Below are positions 10,176 through 18,669 of a DNA stretch of 64,000 nt, piece by piece. The first letter of the stretch is position 1. The number at the start of each line of letters is the position of its first letter. The position numbers were made by a program, and so were the translations under genes. The notes below the pieces were generated by a model that did no database searches, was not told where the DNA came from, and was given only the letters and a program-made list of their open reading frames with translations. The DNA comes from an uncultured Methylophilaceae bacterium (GTDB lineage Bacteria > Pseudomonadota > Gammaproteobacteria > Burkholderiales > Methylophilaceae), in assembly GCA_903899965.1 (NCBI GenBank), contig CAIULB010000030.1, forward strand, positions 153,489 through 217,488, written 5' to 3'.

Positions 10176-12761
10176 TTAATTAATGCTTTCTGAAATGCTT
10201 TTTACTAGGGCATCGATTGCACCATCGTTTAACTTAACGCCCTTTTTTCCTGAAATTAAAAACACATCCTCAGCCCGCTTTCCTAGTGTGTTGATTTTCG
10301 CAGTTTGAATTTGCACTTGATTTGTTAGAAACGCATTCGCAATTATTGAAAGCAGTCCTGGGCGGTCTCCTGCAATTATTTCTAGCTTATGATTGTTGCT
10401 TTCAGCCATGCTCTCTACAATCACATTCGATTTAATTGGCATGTGTTTAACTTGCCTGCTTACTCTGCCTTTGGCAGGTGCTGTTGGCGATATATTGCTA
10501 CGTAAACTATCGCTTAACTCATACTCGATGTAGTTTAACAAATCACGATAGCTTACCGACTTATCGCTCTGATCTAAAACTAAAAAACTATCCAGTGCGT
10601 AAGCGTTTTTAGAGGTATGGATCTTGGCTTCCAAGATGGTGTAGCCGATACGCTCAAAGAAGCCACAAATGCAGGCAAACAAATCATCGCGGTCTGGCGT
10701 GTAAATCATCACTTGAATACCATCACCTGCAGGGCTTAAGCGAGCTCTGACGATAGGTTCTTTTGTATCAATATGCCTCAATAGGAGGCGGCTATGCCAT
10801 GAAATTTCTTGGCTGGTATGCCTAAGAAAGTACTGCTCGCCTAAATTGTTCCATAATGGCAAATAAGAGCGTTCCAAAATGCTGTAATGTCTAAGCGTTG
10901 CTTGAGCCTCAGCCTTTCTGGTTGCAATTTCATCTAACAGTCCGCCCGCATCGCCAGTTAAGAGGCGTTGTGCGCTTAAAAACAAAGTTTCCAGAAGTTT
11001 CGCTTTCCAAGCATTCCAAACCTTTGGGCTTGTGCCGCGGATATCTGCAACGGTTAGCAAGTAAAGCGCTGTTAAATGGCGTTCATCTTTCATCAACAAT
11101 GAAAAGCCTTCAATCACTTGGGGGTCTGATAAGTCTGACTTTTGAGCAGTGCTTGACATAGTGAGGTGCAAGGCCACCATCCAAGCGACTAAATGACCAT
11201 CTTGCTTGCTGAGACCGTGTTGTTTACAAAAACGCTTGGCATCCGATGTGCCAAGTTGTGAGTGGTCTCCACCACGTCCCTTAGCAATGTCGTGAAACAA
11301 GGCGCCTAAGTAAAGCAAATAGGGCGCATCAAAAGATGCAAAAAGTTTGCTACATAGCGGAAATTCGTGGCTAAACGTTTTAATTGAGAAGCGCTCTAAA
11401 TTGCCCAGCACATGCAGGATATGTTCATCAACTGTGTAAACATGAAATAGATCATGTTGCATCTGACCAATAATGCGACCAAATGCAGGAATGTAATTAC
11501 CCAATATGCCATAACGATTCATGCGCTTGAGTGTTTCGGTCACGCCATTAGGCTGCTTAAGCATCTCGATAAATAATGCTTTGTTTTTAGGGTCTTGCCT
11601 AAAGTCACGGTTCACCAAATTTTTTACGCGTTGTAATGTGCGTAGCAGTGTTGCACTAATGCCTGTTAATTCCGGATGTTGCTGTAGCAGCAAGAACATC
11701 TCAAAAATACATGATGGATTGCGCTGAAGAAGGGTGTTAGATTTAGCGCTCAGCAGACCGTTGTATGATTCAAATCTAGCGTTAATCGGCTTGATTTGAA
11801 TTGCTTCTGGCAGCGCTAACTCTTTGAGTAGTTTGAGTAATATTTCATTAAACAAACCAACTGCTTTTGCGCTTTTGTAGTAGTCGCGCATCAACTGTTC
11901 GCTGGCGCGGTAACGCTTGGTATTACTAAACCCTAAGTCATCCGCCAGCGTGTTTTGCAAATCGAAAATGAGTCTATCTTCTCGACGCTTAGCCATGTAG
12001 TGCAGACGAATACGCAACATTTGCAAGTGTTGCTCATGCTTAGCAATTTGTCTGAGCTCGGACTGACTGATAAGACCGCGCTTAACCAGCGCTTTCCAAT
12101 CATCACCAAGATTCAGGCTACGTAAAATCCAAAGCACAACCTGTAAATCACGTAAGCCGCCCGGGCTCTCTTTGATATTGGGCTCAAGGTTGTAGGCGGT
12201 GTCATCAAAGCGGGCGTAGCGCTGCTCTTGTTCATAAAGTTTGGCTTTAAAAAACGCGCCAACATCCATCGCGCTCGACATTTGCGCTTGAAAGCTGGCA
12301 AATAAAGCTGGGTTGCCAATAATCAATCTAGATTCGAGCAGGTTGGTTTGAACCGTTACATCTTTTTTTGCTTCAGTAATGCACTCATCTAGATTTCGAA
12401 CGCTATGTCCAACAGCTAAACCAATGTCCCAAAACAAGCCAACTACACGCTCAATTCGTTCATTTAGGCTGGCGTCAGGGTTGTTGGGCAATAAAATAAG
12501 CAAATCAACATCAGAGTAGGGGAATAGTTCACCTCGACCGTAACCGCCAACCGCCACCAGGCTTACAAAGCTGCTTAATTCAAACTGAACCCAAATCTGC
12601 TGAAGCACATCATCAACAAGCTTGGATTGTTGTTTAAGGAGCTTGCGAGTATTTTTGTGCCGAAAAAAATCATCACGAAGCAGAGCCTGATTCTGCTTTA
12701 GGCTTTCACGCCATACTTTAGCGTGATTCTCCTCTGGGCTCTGTGTTTGGTTGAGTTGCAT
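10176..12761 (-). CDS. glnD: PII uridylyltransferase/uridylyl-removing enzyme
   Basis: Bifunctional nitrogen sensor that uridylylates PII proteins when glutamine is low and removes UMP when it is high. The 861 residues show the nucleotidyltransferase motif GGYGRGELFPYSDVDLLIL (about 73), the GlnD helical middle part, an HD domain (LGALFHDIAKGRGGDHSQLG, about 480) and two C-terminal ACT domains (about 680 and 795, the latter with ELIAGDRPGLLSIIANAF-like sequence) for glutamine sensing. Full normal length. It lies 9 bases downstream of map on the same strand, the usual betaproteobacterial pair, and faces gph. Confidence 0.96.
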   Translation of the reverse strand: MQLNQTQSPEENHAKVWRESLKQNQALLRDDFFRHKNTRKLLKQQSKLVDDVLQQIWVQFELSSFVSLVAVGGYGRGELFPYSDVDLLILLPNNPDASLNERIERVVGLFWDIGLAVGHSVRNLDECITEAKKDVTVQTNLLESRLIIGNPALFASFQAQMSSAMDVGAFFKAKLYEQEQRYARFDDTAYNLEPNIKESPGGLRDLQVVLWILRSLNLGDDWKALVKRGLISQSELRQIAKHEQHLQMLRIRLHYMAKRREDRLIFDLQNTLADDLGFSNTKRYRASEQLMRDYYKSAKAVGLFNEILLKLLKELALPEAIQIKPINARFESYNGLLSAKSNTLLQRNPSCIFEMFLLLQQHPELTGISATLLRTLQRVKNLVNRDFRQDPKNKALFIEMLKQPNGVTETLKRMNRYGILGNYIPAFGRIIGQMQHDLFHVYTVDEHILHVLGNLERFSIKTFSHEFPLCSKLFASFDAPYLLYLGALFHDIAKGRGGDHSQLGTSDAKRFCKQHGLSKQDGHLVAWMVALHLTMSSTAQKSDLSDPQVIEGFSLLMKDERHLTALYLLTVADIRGTSPKVWNAWKAKLLETLFLSAQRLLTGDAGGLLDEIATRKAEAQATLRHYSILERSYLPLWNNLGEQYFLRHTSQEISWHSRLLLRHIDTKEPIVRARLSPAGDGIQVMIYTPDRDDLFACICGFFERIGYTILEAKIHTSKNAYALDSFLVLDQSDKSVSYRDLLNYIEYELSDSLRSNISPTAPAKGRVSRQVKHMPIKSNVIVESMAESNNHKLEIIAGDRPGLLSIIANAFLTNQVQIQTAKINTLGKRAEDVFLISGKKGVKLNDGAIDALVKSISESIN

Positions 12762-12770
12762 CGAGCGATT

Positions 12771-13574
12771 TTAGTTGTTGATAAAACTAGGCGCTACTGG
12801 AGAACCTTCGGATACCGTCAGTACTTCGTAACCCGTTTCAGTGACTAAAATGGTGTGCTCAAACTGCGCTGAAAGACTGTGGTCTTTCGTGACGACGGTC
12901 CAACCATCGCCTAGTTGTTTAATAAAGCGCTTGCCAGCGTTAATCATCGGTTCAATAGTAAATATCATGCCAGCTTGCAACTTAAGCCCCGTACCTGCTT
13001 TGCCGTAGTGAAGCACTTGCGGATCTTCGTGGAATTTTTTGCCAATACCATGACCACAAAACTCTTGCACTACGCTAAAGCTATTCTTTTCTGCGTAGGT
13101 TTGAATTGCATAGCCAATATCACCAAGCGTTGCGCCCGGCTTTACTTTTGTAATACCTAGCCACATACAATCATATGTGACTTCACATAAACGTTTAGCC
13201 TGAATGGATGGCTCGCCCACATAAAACATACGGCTGGTATCGCCGTGATATCCGTCTTTAATAACTGTAATGTCCAGATTCACCACGTCGCCATTTTTTA
13301 GCACTTTTTCACCAGGCACGCCATGGCAAATCTGATGGTTCACTGAAGTGCAAATGGATTTAGGATAAGGCACATGACCAGGAGGAGCGTAGTTAAGTGG
13401 GGCAGGAATGGTCTTCTGCACGTTCACCATATAATCGTGGCATAACTTGTCTAGCTCACCTGTTGTTACACCTGGTTTTACATAAGGAGTGATAAAATCA
13501 AGTACTTCAGAAGCAAGCTTGCCTGCGATGCGCATTTTTTCAATGTCTTGTTCGTTTTTAATCGTAATTGCCAT
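12771..13574 (-). CDS. map: Methionine aminopeptidase, type I
   Basis: Removes the N-terminal methionine from nascent proteins. The 267 residues carry the five metal ligands of the pita-bread fold: the Asp pair in VVNLDITVIKDGYHGDTSRMF, His in EFCGHGIGKKFHEDP (about 170), Glu in FTIEPMIN (about 207) and Glu in QFEHTILVT (about 239). There is no N-terminal zinc-finger extension, so it is type Ia. It is divergent from rpsB across a 289-base gap and leads the map-glnD unit. Confidence 0.96.
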   Translation of the reverse strand: MAITIKNEQDIEKMRIAGKLASEVLDFITPYVKPGVTTGELDKLCHDYMVNVQKTIPAPLNYAPPGHVPYPKSICTSVNHQICHGVPGEKVLKNGDVVNLDITVIKDGYHGDTSRMFYVGEPSIQAKRLCEVTYDCMWLGITKVKPGATLGDIGYAIQTYAEKNSFSVVQEFCGHGIGKKFHEDPQVLHYGKAGTGLKLQAGMIFTIEPMINAGKRFIKQLGDGWTVVTKDHSLSAQFEHTILVTETGYEVLTVSEGSPVAPSFINN

Positions 13575-13610
13575 AGTTCAAACTTAAAGCCATTCAGGCT
13601 AAGGTTTTCC

Positions 13611-13640
13611 TTGAGTTTCGAGATGTGCTTATGGTAGCAT
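13611..13640 (+). promoter_or_regulatory. Possible promoter for rpsB-tsf
   Basis: TTGAGT (13611-13616) and TAGCAT (13635-13640) are 18 bases apart in the map/rpsB divergent gap. If used, it gives an rpsB leader of about 217 bases. The -10 match is imperfect, and the strongly A+T-rich stretch at 13710-13785 could hide a nearer promoter that I could not define. Confidence 0.3.
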
Positions 13641-13681
13641 ACTGCACCCGTTTAGCTGGTAAGCAATCAGCAATGCGGTGA

Positions 13682-13743
13682 TGATTAAACTCTTGGTGAG
13701 TTTTAGGGTTTAATCAATTTCATTAATTACTTAGCTTGATTAA
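13682..13743. repeat. Overlapping inverted repeats (TGATTAA/TTAATCA) in the rpsB upstream region
   Basis: TGATTAAAC (13682-13690) is perfectly complementary to GTTTAATCA (13708-13716). The 3' arm is shared: TTAATCAA (13710-13717) also pairs with TTGATTAA (13736-13743). An inner hairpin, AAACTC (13687-13692) with GAGTTT (13698-13703), competes with the first. These are either mutually exclusive RNA folds in the rpsB leader or palindromic protein-binding sites. Confidence 0.55.
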
Positions 13744-13799
13744 TTAATTTTTGCAATTTTTGCATCAATAATTTTTTAAATACATCATGTTCCTCGTAC

Positions 13800-13857
13800 A
13801 GGGTGTTCGCTTAGGCGAATGTTGTTGGGAGCATGTGAGCTATAACCCTTACTGGAG
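13800..13857 (+). promoter_or_regulatory. Structured rpsB leader next to the ribosome-binding site (possible S2 autoregulatory site)
   Basis: AGGGT (13800-13804) pairs with ACCCT (13845-13849), enclosing a tight hairpin TTCGC-TTAG-GCGAA (13806-13819) and a G-rich segment. The ribosome-binding GGAG (13854-13857) follows after four bases, six bases before the rpsB ATG. A structured leader bound by S2 controls rpsB-tsf in enterobacteria; that this is the equivalent site is inferred from position and fold. Confidence 0.45.
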
Positions 13858-13863
13858 ACTTTT

Positions 13864-14604
13864 ATGTCCGTTACTATGCGTGAAATGTTGGAAGCTGGAG
13901 TTCACTTCGGCCATCAAACCCGTTACTGGAACCCAAAAATGGCACCATTCATTTTTGGCGATCGCAACAAAATCCATATCGTTAACTTAGAAAAAACATT
14001 GCCTTTGTTTGAAGATGCATTGAAATATGTGCGTCAACTTTCAGCAAACAAGGGTCGCATTTTGTTCGTTGGTACAAAACGCCAAGCACGTGACATCATG
14101 CAAGAAGAAGCGATTCGTTCAAACTGTGCATACGTTAACCATCGCTGGTTAGGCGGCATGTTGACTAACTTCAAAACAGTTAAGCAATCTATCAAGCGTT
14201 TAACTGACTACGAAACAATGCTACAAGACGGTAGCTTGGAAAAGTTCGGTAAAAAAGAAGCTTTAGGCTACAAGCGCGAAGTTGAAAAACTTTCACGTTC
14301 TATTGGTGGTATTAAAGAAATGGGCGGTTTGCCTGATGCGATTTTCATCGTTGACGTTGGTCACGAAAGCGGCGCTGTGACAGAAGCAGCTAAGCTTGGT
14401 ATTCCAGTAATCGGTGTTGTTGATACAAACAACTCACCTGATGGCGTTACTTACGTTATCCCTGGTAACGATGACTCAAGCCGTGCTATTCGCTTGTACG
14501 CTCGTGGTATCGCTGATGCTGTGTTAGAAGGTCGCAACCAATTCATCGCTGAGATTGTTAAATCTGCAGACGAAGAGCCAGTTGTAGAAGCTGTGGCAGA
14601 GTAA
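13864..14604 (+). CDS. rpsB: 30S ribosomal protein S2 (uS2)
   Basis: Component of the 30S head-body junction. The 246-residue product starts [20 protein letters not shown], the typical S2 start, and includes [15 protein letters not shown] (about 96), [15 protein letters not shown] (about 160) and [20 protein letters not shown] (about 182). It ends in an acidic tail. GGAG lies six bases before the ATG. A terminator-like hairpin follows 9 bases after the stop and precedes tsf. Confidence 0.98.
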   Translation: MSVTMREMLEAGVHFGHQTRYWNPKMAPFIFGDRNKIHIVNLEKTLPLFEDALKYVRQLSANKGRILFVGTKRQARDIMQEEAIRSNCAYVNHRWLGGMLTNFKTVKQSIKRLTDYETMLQDGSLEKFGKKEALGYKREVEKLSRSIGGIKEMGGLPDAIFIVDVGHESGAVTEAAKLGIPVIGVVDTNNSPDGVTYVIPGNDDSSRAIRLYARGIADAVLEGRNQFIAEIVKSADEEPVVEAVAE

Positions 14605-14613
14605 TACCCCATC

Positions 14614-14639
14614 AAAAAGGGGCTCAGGCCCCTTTTTTT
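14614..14639 (+). terminator. Rho-independent terminator/attenuator between rpsB and tsf
   Basis: GGGGC (14619-14623) and GCCCC (14628-14632) form a stem with loop TCAG, extended by A5 (14614-14618) against the following T7 (14633-14639). This is an ideal intrinsic terminator. Because tsf lies 77 bases further with no strong promoter seen, it probably lowers tsf relative to rpsB rather than ending the operon. Confidence 0.85.
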
Positions 14640-14715
14640 GTATCTAATACTTTTGAATGAATGGGCTTTTAAGTGAATTCACCCTTAAGCCAAGATTATA
14701 TTTGAGGAGTTTTAA

Positions 14716-15591
14716 ATGGCTGAAATTACCGCATCAATGGTAAAAGAATTACGTGAGCGTACTGATGCTCCGATGATGGATTGTAAAAAAGCGTTGTCAG
14801 AAGCTGACGGCGACATGGATCGTGCTGAAGAGATTCTACGTGTTCGTTTTGGTAACAAAGCAAGCAAAGCAGCTGGACGTGTTGCTGCCGAAGGTACAGT
14901 TGGCGTTAGCATCAGTGCTGATGGCAAAACTGGCGCAATGATTGAAGTTAACTCTGAAACAGACTTCTGTGCAAAGAATGATGATTTCTTGGCTTACGTG
15001 CGTGAGTTAGCTGTTGTTGTTGAGAAAAGCAATCCAGCAAACATCGAAGCTGTTGCAGCTTTGCCTATGAATGGCAGCACTGCAGAAGATGTTCGTACAC
15101 AATTGGTTGGTAAAATTGGTGAAAATATTACACCACGTCGTTTTGTTCGTTTAGCTGCGCAAGGCAAATTGGCTTCTTACGTTCACGGCAGCAAAATCGG
15201 CGTCATCGTTGATGTTGTTGGCGGTGATGACACACTTGGTAAAGATATCGCTATGCATATTGCAGCTGCAAAACCAAAATCATTGGATGCAAGCGGTGTT
15301 GACGCAGCATTGATTGAAGCTGAGCGTCGCGTTGCAATCGAAAAAGCAAAAGAAGCTGGTAAGCCAGATGCAATGCTTGAAAAAATCGCTGACGGTACTG
15401 TGCAAAAATTCTTGAAAGAAGTGACTTTGCTAAGCCAAAACTTCGTTAAAGATGACAAAGTAACTATTGAGCAGCTATTGAAATCTAAAGGCGCTTCAGT
15501 TGCTTCATTCACAATGTACACTGTGGGTGAGGGTATTGAAAAAGTGGTCACTGATTTCGCTGCTGAAGTAGCCGCTGCTGCTAAGTTGTAA
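14716..15591 (+). CDS. tsf: Elongation factor Ts
   Basis: Guanine nucleotide exchange factor for EF-Tu. The 291 residues hold the N-terminal UBA-like domain ([20 protein letters not shown]), the core signature [14 protein letters not shown] (about 76-89, with the TDF exchange motif), the coiled-coil insertion and the C-terminal module. The length is near the 283 of E. coli. GAGGAG sits upstream of the ATG. It is preceded by the rpsB attenuator and followed by a 114-base gap with two hairpins before pyrH. Confidence 0.97.
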   Translation: MAEITASMVKELRERTDAPMMDCKKALSEADGDMDRAEEILRVRFGNKASKAAGRVAAEGTVGVSISADGKTGAMIEVNSETDFCAKNDDFLAYVRELAVVVEKSNPANIEAVAALPMNGSTAEDVRTQLVGKIGENITPRRFVRLAAQGKLASYVHGSKIGVIVDVVGGDDTLGKDIAMHIAAAKPKSLDASGVDAALIEAERRVAIEKAKEAGKPDAMLEKIADGTVQKFLKEVTLLSQNFVKDDKVTIEQLLKSKGASVASFTMYTVGEGIEKVVTDFAAEVAAAAKL

Positions 15592-15598
15592 AAAATAA

Positions 15599-15625
15599 TT
15601 GCGCAGCGAATTTTTAGCTGCACAA
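15599..15625 (+). other. Small hairpin just after tsf
   Basis: GCAGC (15603-15607) pairs with GCTGC (15617-15621), extended by TTG/CAA with one mismatch. It has no T-run downstream, so it is a weak terminator candidate; it may act as a 3'-end stabiliser or processing signal. Confidence 0.4.
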
Positions 15626-15639
15626 TGTTGTAAACTCGC

Positions 15640-15679
15640 AAAACGATGATATCCAAGGAGAGCTTGGCATCATCGTTTT
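15640..15679 (+). other. Long hairpin between tsf and pyrH
   Basis: AAAACGATGAT (15640-15650) is perfectly complementary to ATCATCGTTTT (15669-15679), with an inner CCAAG/CTTGG stem (15653-15657 / 15663-15667) and a five-base loop GAGAG. Only four T residues end the structure and the pyrH ribosome-binding site follows 12 bases later. Attenuator, RNase processing site or bidirectional terminator are all possible. Confidence 0.65.
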
Positions 15680-15705
15680 GTACAATAGAACAGGAGTTTT
15701 ATACC

Positions 15706-16428
15706 GTGACTGCACAAACGCCAAAATACAAACGCATCTTATTAAAACTTTCTGGCGAGGCCCTCATGGGTGATGATGCTTACGGCATCAATCGCGCCAC
15801 CATCAATCGTATTGTTGGTGAAGTTAAAGAAGTCGTTGATTTAGGTGTGCAAGTCGCGGTTGTGATTGGCGGCGGTAATATTTTCCGTGGTGTTGCCCCA
15901 GCAGCCGAAGGTATGGATAGAGCAACTGCCGATTACATGGGTATGCTCGCTACCGTAATGAATGCCTTAGCGCTACAAGACGCGATGAAACACATTGGCT
16001 TAGTCAGCCGCGTTCAATCAGCACTCAATATTGAACAAGTCGCAGAGCCTTATATTCGTGGCAAAGCCATACGTTATTTAGAAGAAGGCCGTGTAGTGAT
16101 TTTTGGGGCGGGCACTGGCAATCCATTCTTCACAACAGATACAGCAGCGGCATTGCGCGGCCTTGAAATTAGTGCTGAGATTGTGATTAAAGCTACCAAA
16201 GTGGATGGCATCTACACGGATGATCCTAAAACCAATCCTGATGCAATGCGCTACACCACAGTTTCATTTGATGAAGCTATCGGTAAAAATCTAAAAGTCA
16301 TGGACGCAACAGCCTTAACACTGTGCCGCGACCAAAACCTCCCAATTTCAGTATTCAGTATATTCAAGCAAGGCGCATTGAAGCGCGTTGTGATGGGTGA
16401 AGATGAAGGTACTAAAGTTTTAGCTTAA
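15706..16428 (+). CDS. pyrH: UMP kinase
   Basis: Bacterial hexameric UMP kinase of the amino-acid kinase fold; makes UDP for nucleic acids and peptidoglycan precursors. The 240 residues include [20 protein letters not shown] (about 10), the [11 protein letters not shown] loop (about 54) and [17 protein letters not shown] (about 140). GTG 15706 is chosen because AGGAG ends nine bases upstream and the family start falls here; a longer frame back to 15646 would read through the intergenic hairpin. It keeps the rpsB-tsf-pyrH-frr order. Confidence 0.96.
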   Translation: MTAQTPKYKRILLKLSGEALMGDDAYGINRATINRIVGEVKEVVDLGVQVAVVIGGGNIFRGVAPAAEGMDRATADYMGMLATVMNALALQDAMKHIGLVSRVQSALNIEQVAEPYIRGKAIRYLEEGRVVIFGAGTGNPFFTTDTAAALRGLEISAEIVIKATKVDGIYTDDPKTNPDAMRYTTVSFDEAIGKNLKVMDATALTLCRDQNLPISVFSIFKQGALKRVVMGEDEGTKVLA

Positions 16429-16481
16429 GTCTATAAGCAATCTTTAGTCGTCATCCAATAGTTATTAGCAAGGAGAAATAA

Positions 16482-17039
16482 ATGTTAGCTGAAATCAGAT
16501 CTAATGCAGAACAAAAGATGCAGAAGTCGCTAGAAGCACTTAAAAATGATTTAGGTAAAGTGCGCACAGGTCGTGCGCACACAGGTCTTTTAGACCACGT
16601 CATGGTTGAATATTACGGCTCTATGGTGGCAGTTAACCAAGTTGCTAACGTTACGCTAGGTGATGCGCGCACTATCAACGTACAGCCTTATGAAAAGCCA
16701 ATGATTGGCAAAGTTGAAAAAGCGATTCGTGATGCCGATTTGGGCTTAAATCCAGCCACAAATGGTGATTTGATTCGCGTGCCTATGCCAATGCTGACTG
16801 AAGAGCGTCGCAGGGACTTGATTAAAGTAGTGCGCACAGAAGGCGAAAATGCAAAAGTTGCTGTACGCAACATCCGCCGTGACGCGAATGACGCTTTGAA
16901 GAAGCTCATTAAAGATAAAGAAATCAGTGAGGATGATGAACGTCGCTCACAAGATGAAATTCAAAAAATCACTGATAAAAACGTGGCTGAAATCGACAAG
17001 ATGTTACAAGCCAAAGAAACAGATTTGATGGCTGTTTAA
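16482..17039 (+). CDS. frr: Ribosome recycling factor
   Basis: With EF-G, splits post-termination ribosomes. The 185 residues are the family's exact usual length, with [20 protein letters not shown] (about 29), [20 protein letters not shown] (about 69) and the Arg-rich [19 protein letters not shown] (about 107) on the long three-helix arm. AAGGAG lies before the ATG. A small AAGCAT/ATGCTT hairpin spans the stop and the following bases (17038-17055). Confidence 0.97.
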   Translation: MLAEIRSNAEQKMQKSLEALKNDLGKVRTGRAHTGLLDHVMVEYYGSMVAVNQVANVTLGDARTINVQPYEKPMIGKVEKAIRDADLGLNPATNGDLIRVPMPMLTEERRRDLIKVVRTEGENAKVAVRNIRRDANDALKKLIKDKEISEDDERRSQDEIQKITDKNVAEIDKMLQAKETDLMAV

Positions 17040-17082
17040 GCATATTTTAATGCTTATTTCTTTATTCAATAAGGAGTTCTGA

Positions 17083-17835
17083 TTGGGCATATTTTCTAGC
17101 TCAACAAGCTCCATTCCAGAAGTGCTTGAAGTTCCGCGCCATATTGCGGTTATTATGGACGGCAATGGTCGTTGGGCTAAAAAGCGCTTTCTGCCTCGTG
17201 TTGCCGGTCACAAGGTTGGTGTTGAAACCGTGCGTAGCATGATTAAACACTGCGTTGATATTGGGGTTGAATACCTAACTTTATTTGCATTTAGTAGCGA
17301 GAATTGGCGCAGACCTCCTGAGGAAGTAAGCTTCTTGATGGGCTTATTTATGGAAGCCCTAAAAAAAGAAGTGGTTAAGTTGCACAAAAACAATGTGCGC
17401 TTTGTGATGATTGGTGACCGTACTCGCTTTAATGAGGCCTTGTGTGCTGAAATAACCGCTGCCGAGCATTTAACAGCGAGCAATACAGGTTTAACACTCA
17501 CCATTGCGGCCAATTATGGTGGTCGCTGGGATGTGCTACAAGCGGTTAATGCAATGCAAAAAGCAAATCCAAGCTTGCTTGGAACCTATTCTGAAGAGCA
17601 TTTAAGCCCTTATTTATCTATGCATTACGCGCCTGAGCCTGATTTGTTTATACGCACAGGCGGTGAAAAACGCATTAGTAATTTCTTGCTATGGCAATTA
17701 GCTTACTCAGAACTCTATTTCACAGATACGCTGTGGCCTGACTTTGATGACGATGCTTTCAAACTCGCCATTCAATCCTATCAACAACGGGAGCGTCGCT
17801 TTGGGCGCACCAGTGAACAATTGGCAAACCTATAA
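17083..17835 (+). CDS. uppS: Undecaprenyl diphosphate synthase (Z-isoprenyl transferase)
   Basis: Adds eight isoprene units to FPP to give the C55 lipid carrier of cell-wall synthesis. The 250 residues carry the signature HIAVIMDGNGRWAKKR (Asp near residue 26 as catalytic base), LTLFAFSSENWRRP (about 69), and the C-terminal PEPDLFIRTGGEKRISNF block (about 188). The start is TTG 17083, with AAGGAG six bases upstream and no better start nearby. The stop abuts the cdsA start. Confidence 0.95.
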   Translation: MGIFSSSTSSIPEVLEVPRHIAVIMDGNGRWAKKRFLPRVAGHKVGVETVRSMIKHCVDIGVEYLTLFAFSSENWRRPPEEVSFLMGLFMEALKKEVVKLHKNNVRFVMIGDRTRFNEALCAEITAAEHLTASNTGLTLTIAANYGGRWDVLQAVNAMQKANPSLLGTYSEEHLSPYLSMHYAPEPDLFIRTGGEKRISNFLLWQLAYSELYFTDTLWPDFDDDAFKLAIQSYQQRERRFGRTSEQLANL

Positions 17836-18669
17836 ATGCTTAAAACTCGCCTGATTACCTCATTAGTCCTCTTCTTAACGATTGGTGCGGCTTTTGTTTA
17901 CTTGCCGCCATTGTATTGGGGGCTATTGGTACTAGCGGTTGCTGCAATTAGTGCGTGGGAATGGGCTGGAATGTCTAAGTTTAATAAGGCTTTCAGCTTT
18001 ATTTACAGCAGCTTAGTTTTGCTTTTGGGGTTGCTTGTAATCCTTTACAAACCACAATCAATGCAATTAGTGATTGTATGGGGCGTACTGGTTGCAGCGA
18101 TATTCTGGTTGCTAATTGCTCCATTCCTGTTAGCTTTTACCCCGAGAATTAACAATCGTTTCTTAATGGCGATACTTGGCTTAATCACCATCATCCCTTT
18201 TGGCTTAACTCTAATTGCTTTGCGTGAGATCAATCCACTTTTATTAGTTGTTTTTGCATTGACGGTTTGGATTGCAGATAGCGCCGCTTACTTTGCAGGC
18301 AAGCGCTTTGGTAAGCACAAGTTAGCATCAACGATTAGCCCAGGTAAAACTTGGGAGGGTGTACTTGGTGCATTCGTTGCAGTCACAATCTACGCAGTTA
18401 TGCTTTCCTATTTAACGCATCAAAGCTATTGGTTTGTACTTGTATTCTGGGGCGTGATGATACTAAGCATCATGGGGGATTTGTTTGAGTCTCTAATTAA
18501 GCGCCAAGCTGGTGTCAAAGATAGCAGCAATCTACTGCCTGGGCACGGCGGTGTCTTAGATCGAATTGACGGCCTAACTTCAAGTCTGCCATTGGTAATG
18601 TTCTTGCTAACATTGCCCATCTATTACAATTTATATTTGTATATTAAAGCAGTTGTATTTCATGCCTAA
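17836..18669 (+). CDS. cdsA: Phosphatidate cytidylyltransferase
   Basis: Integral membrane enzyme making CDP-diacylglycerol from phosphatidate and CTP, the branch point of phospholipid synthesis. The 277 residues have about eight hydrophobic segments and the family signature close to the C-terminus (KRQAGVKDSSNLLPGHGG, about 228-245), followed by DRIDGL with the metal-binding Asp. The ATG directly follows the uppS stop with no gap, and the 3' end overlaps dxr by 8 bases, so the genes are translationally coupled. Confidence 0.95.
   Translation: MLKTRLITSLVLFLTIGAAFVYLPPLYWGLLVLAVAAISAWEWAGMSKFNKAFSFIYSSLVLLLGLLVILYKPQSMQLVIVWGVLVAAIFWLLIAPFLLAFTPRINNRFLMAILGLITIIPFGLTLIALREINPLLLVVFALTVWIADSAAYFAGKRFGKHKLASTISPGKTWEGVLGAFVAVTIYAVMLSYLTHQSYWFVLVFWGVMILSIMGDLFESLIKRQAGVKDSSNLLPGHGGVLDRIDGLTSSLPLVMFLLTLPIYYNLYLYIKAVVFHA

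Noticed and set aside
10165-10185. AAAGCTTT palindrome between gph and glnD as a terminator
   Set aside because: A 4+4 base stem without GC content or T-run cannot act as an intrinsic terminator.
13787-13990. Short plus-strand frame starting in the rpsB leader
   Set aside because: It overlaps the start of rpsB in another frame and its beginning lies inside the structured leader; no ribosome-binding site. Not a convincing leader peptide.
15183-15656. 157-codon open frame on the minus strand over tsf
   Set aside because: Antisense shadow of tsf with low-complexity Ser/Ala/Thr content; also runs through the tsf-pyrH hairpins.
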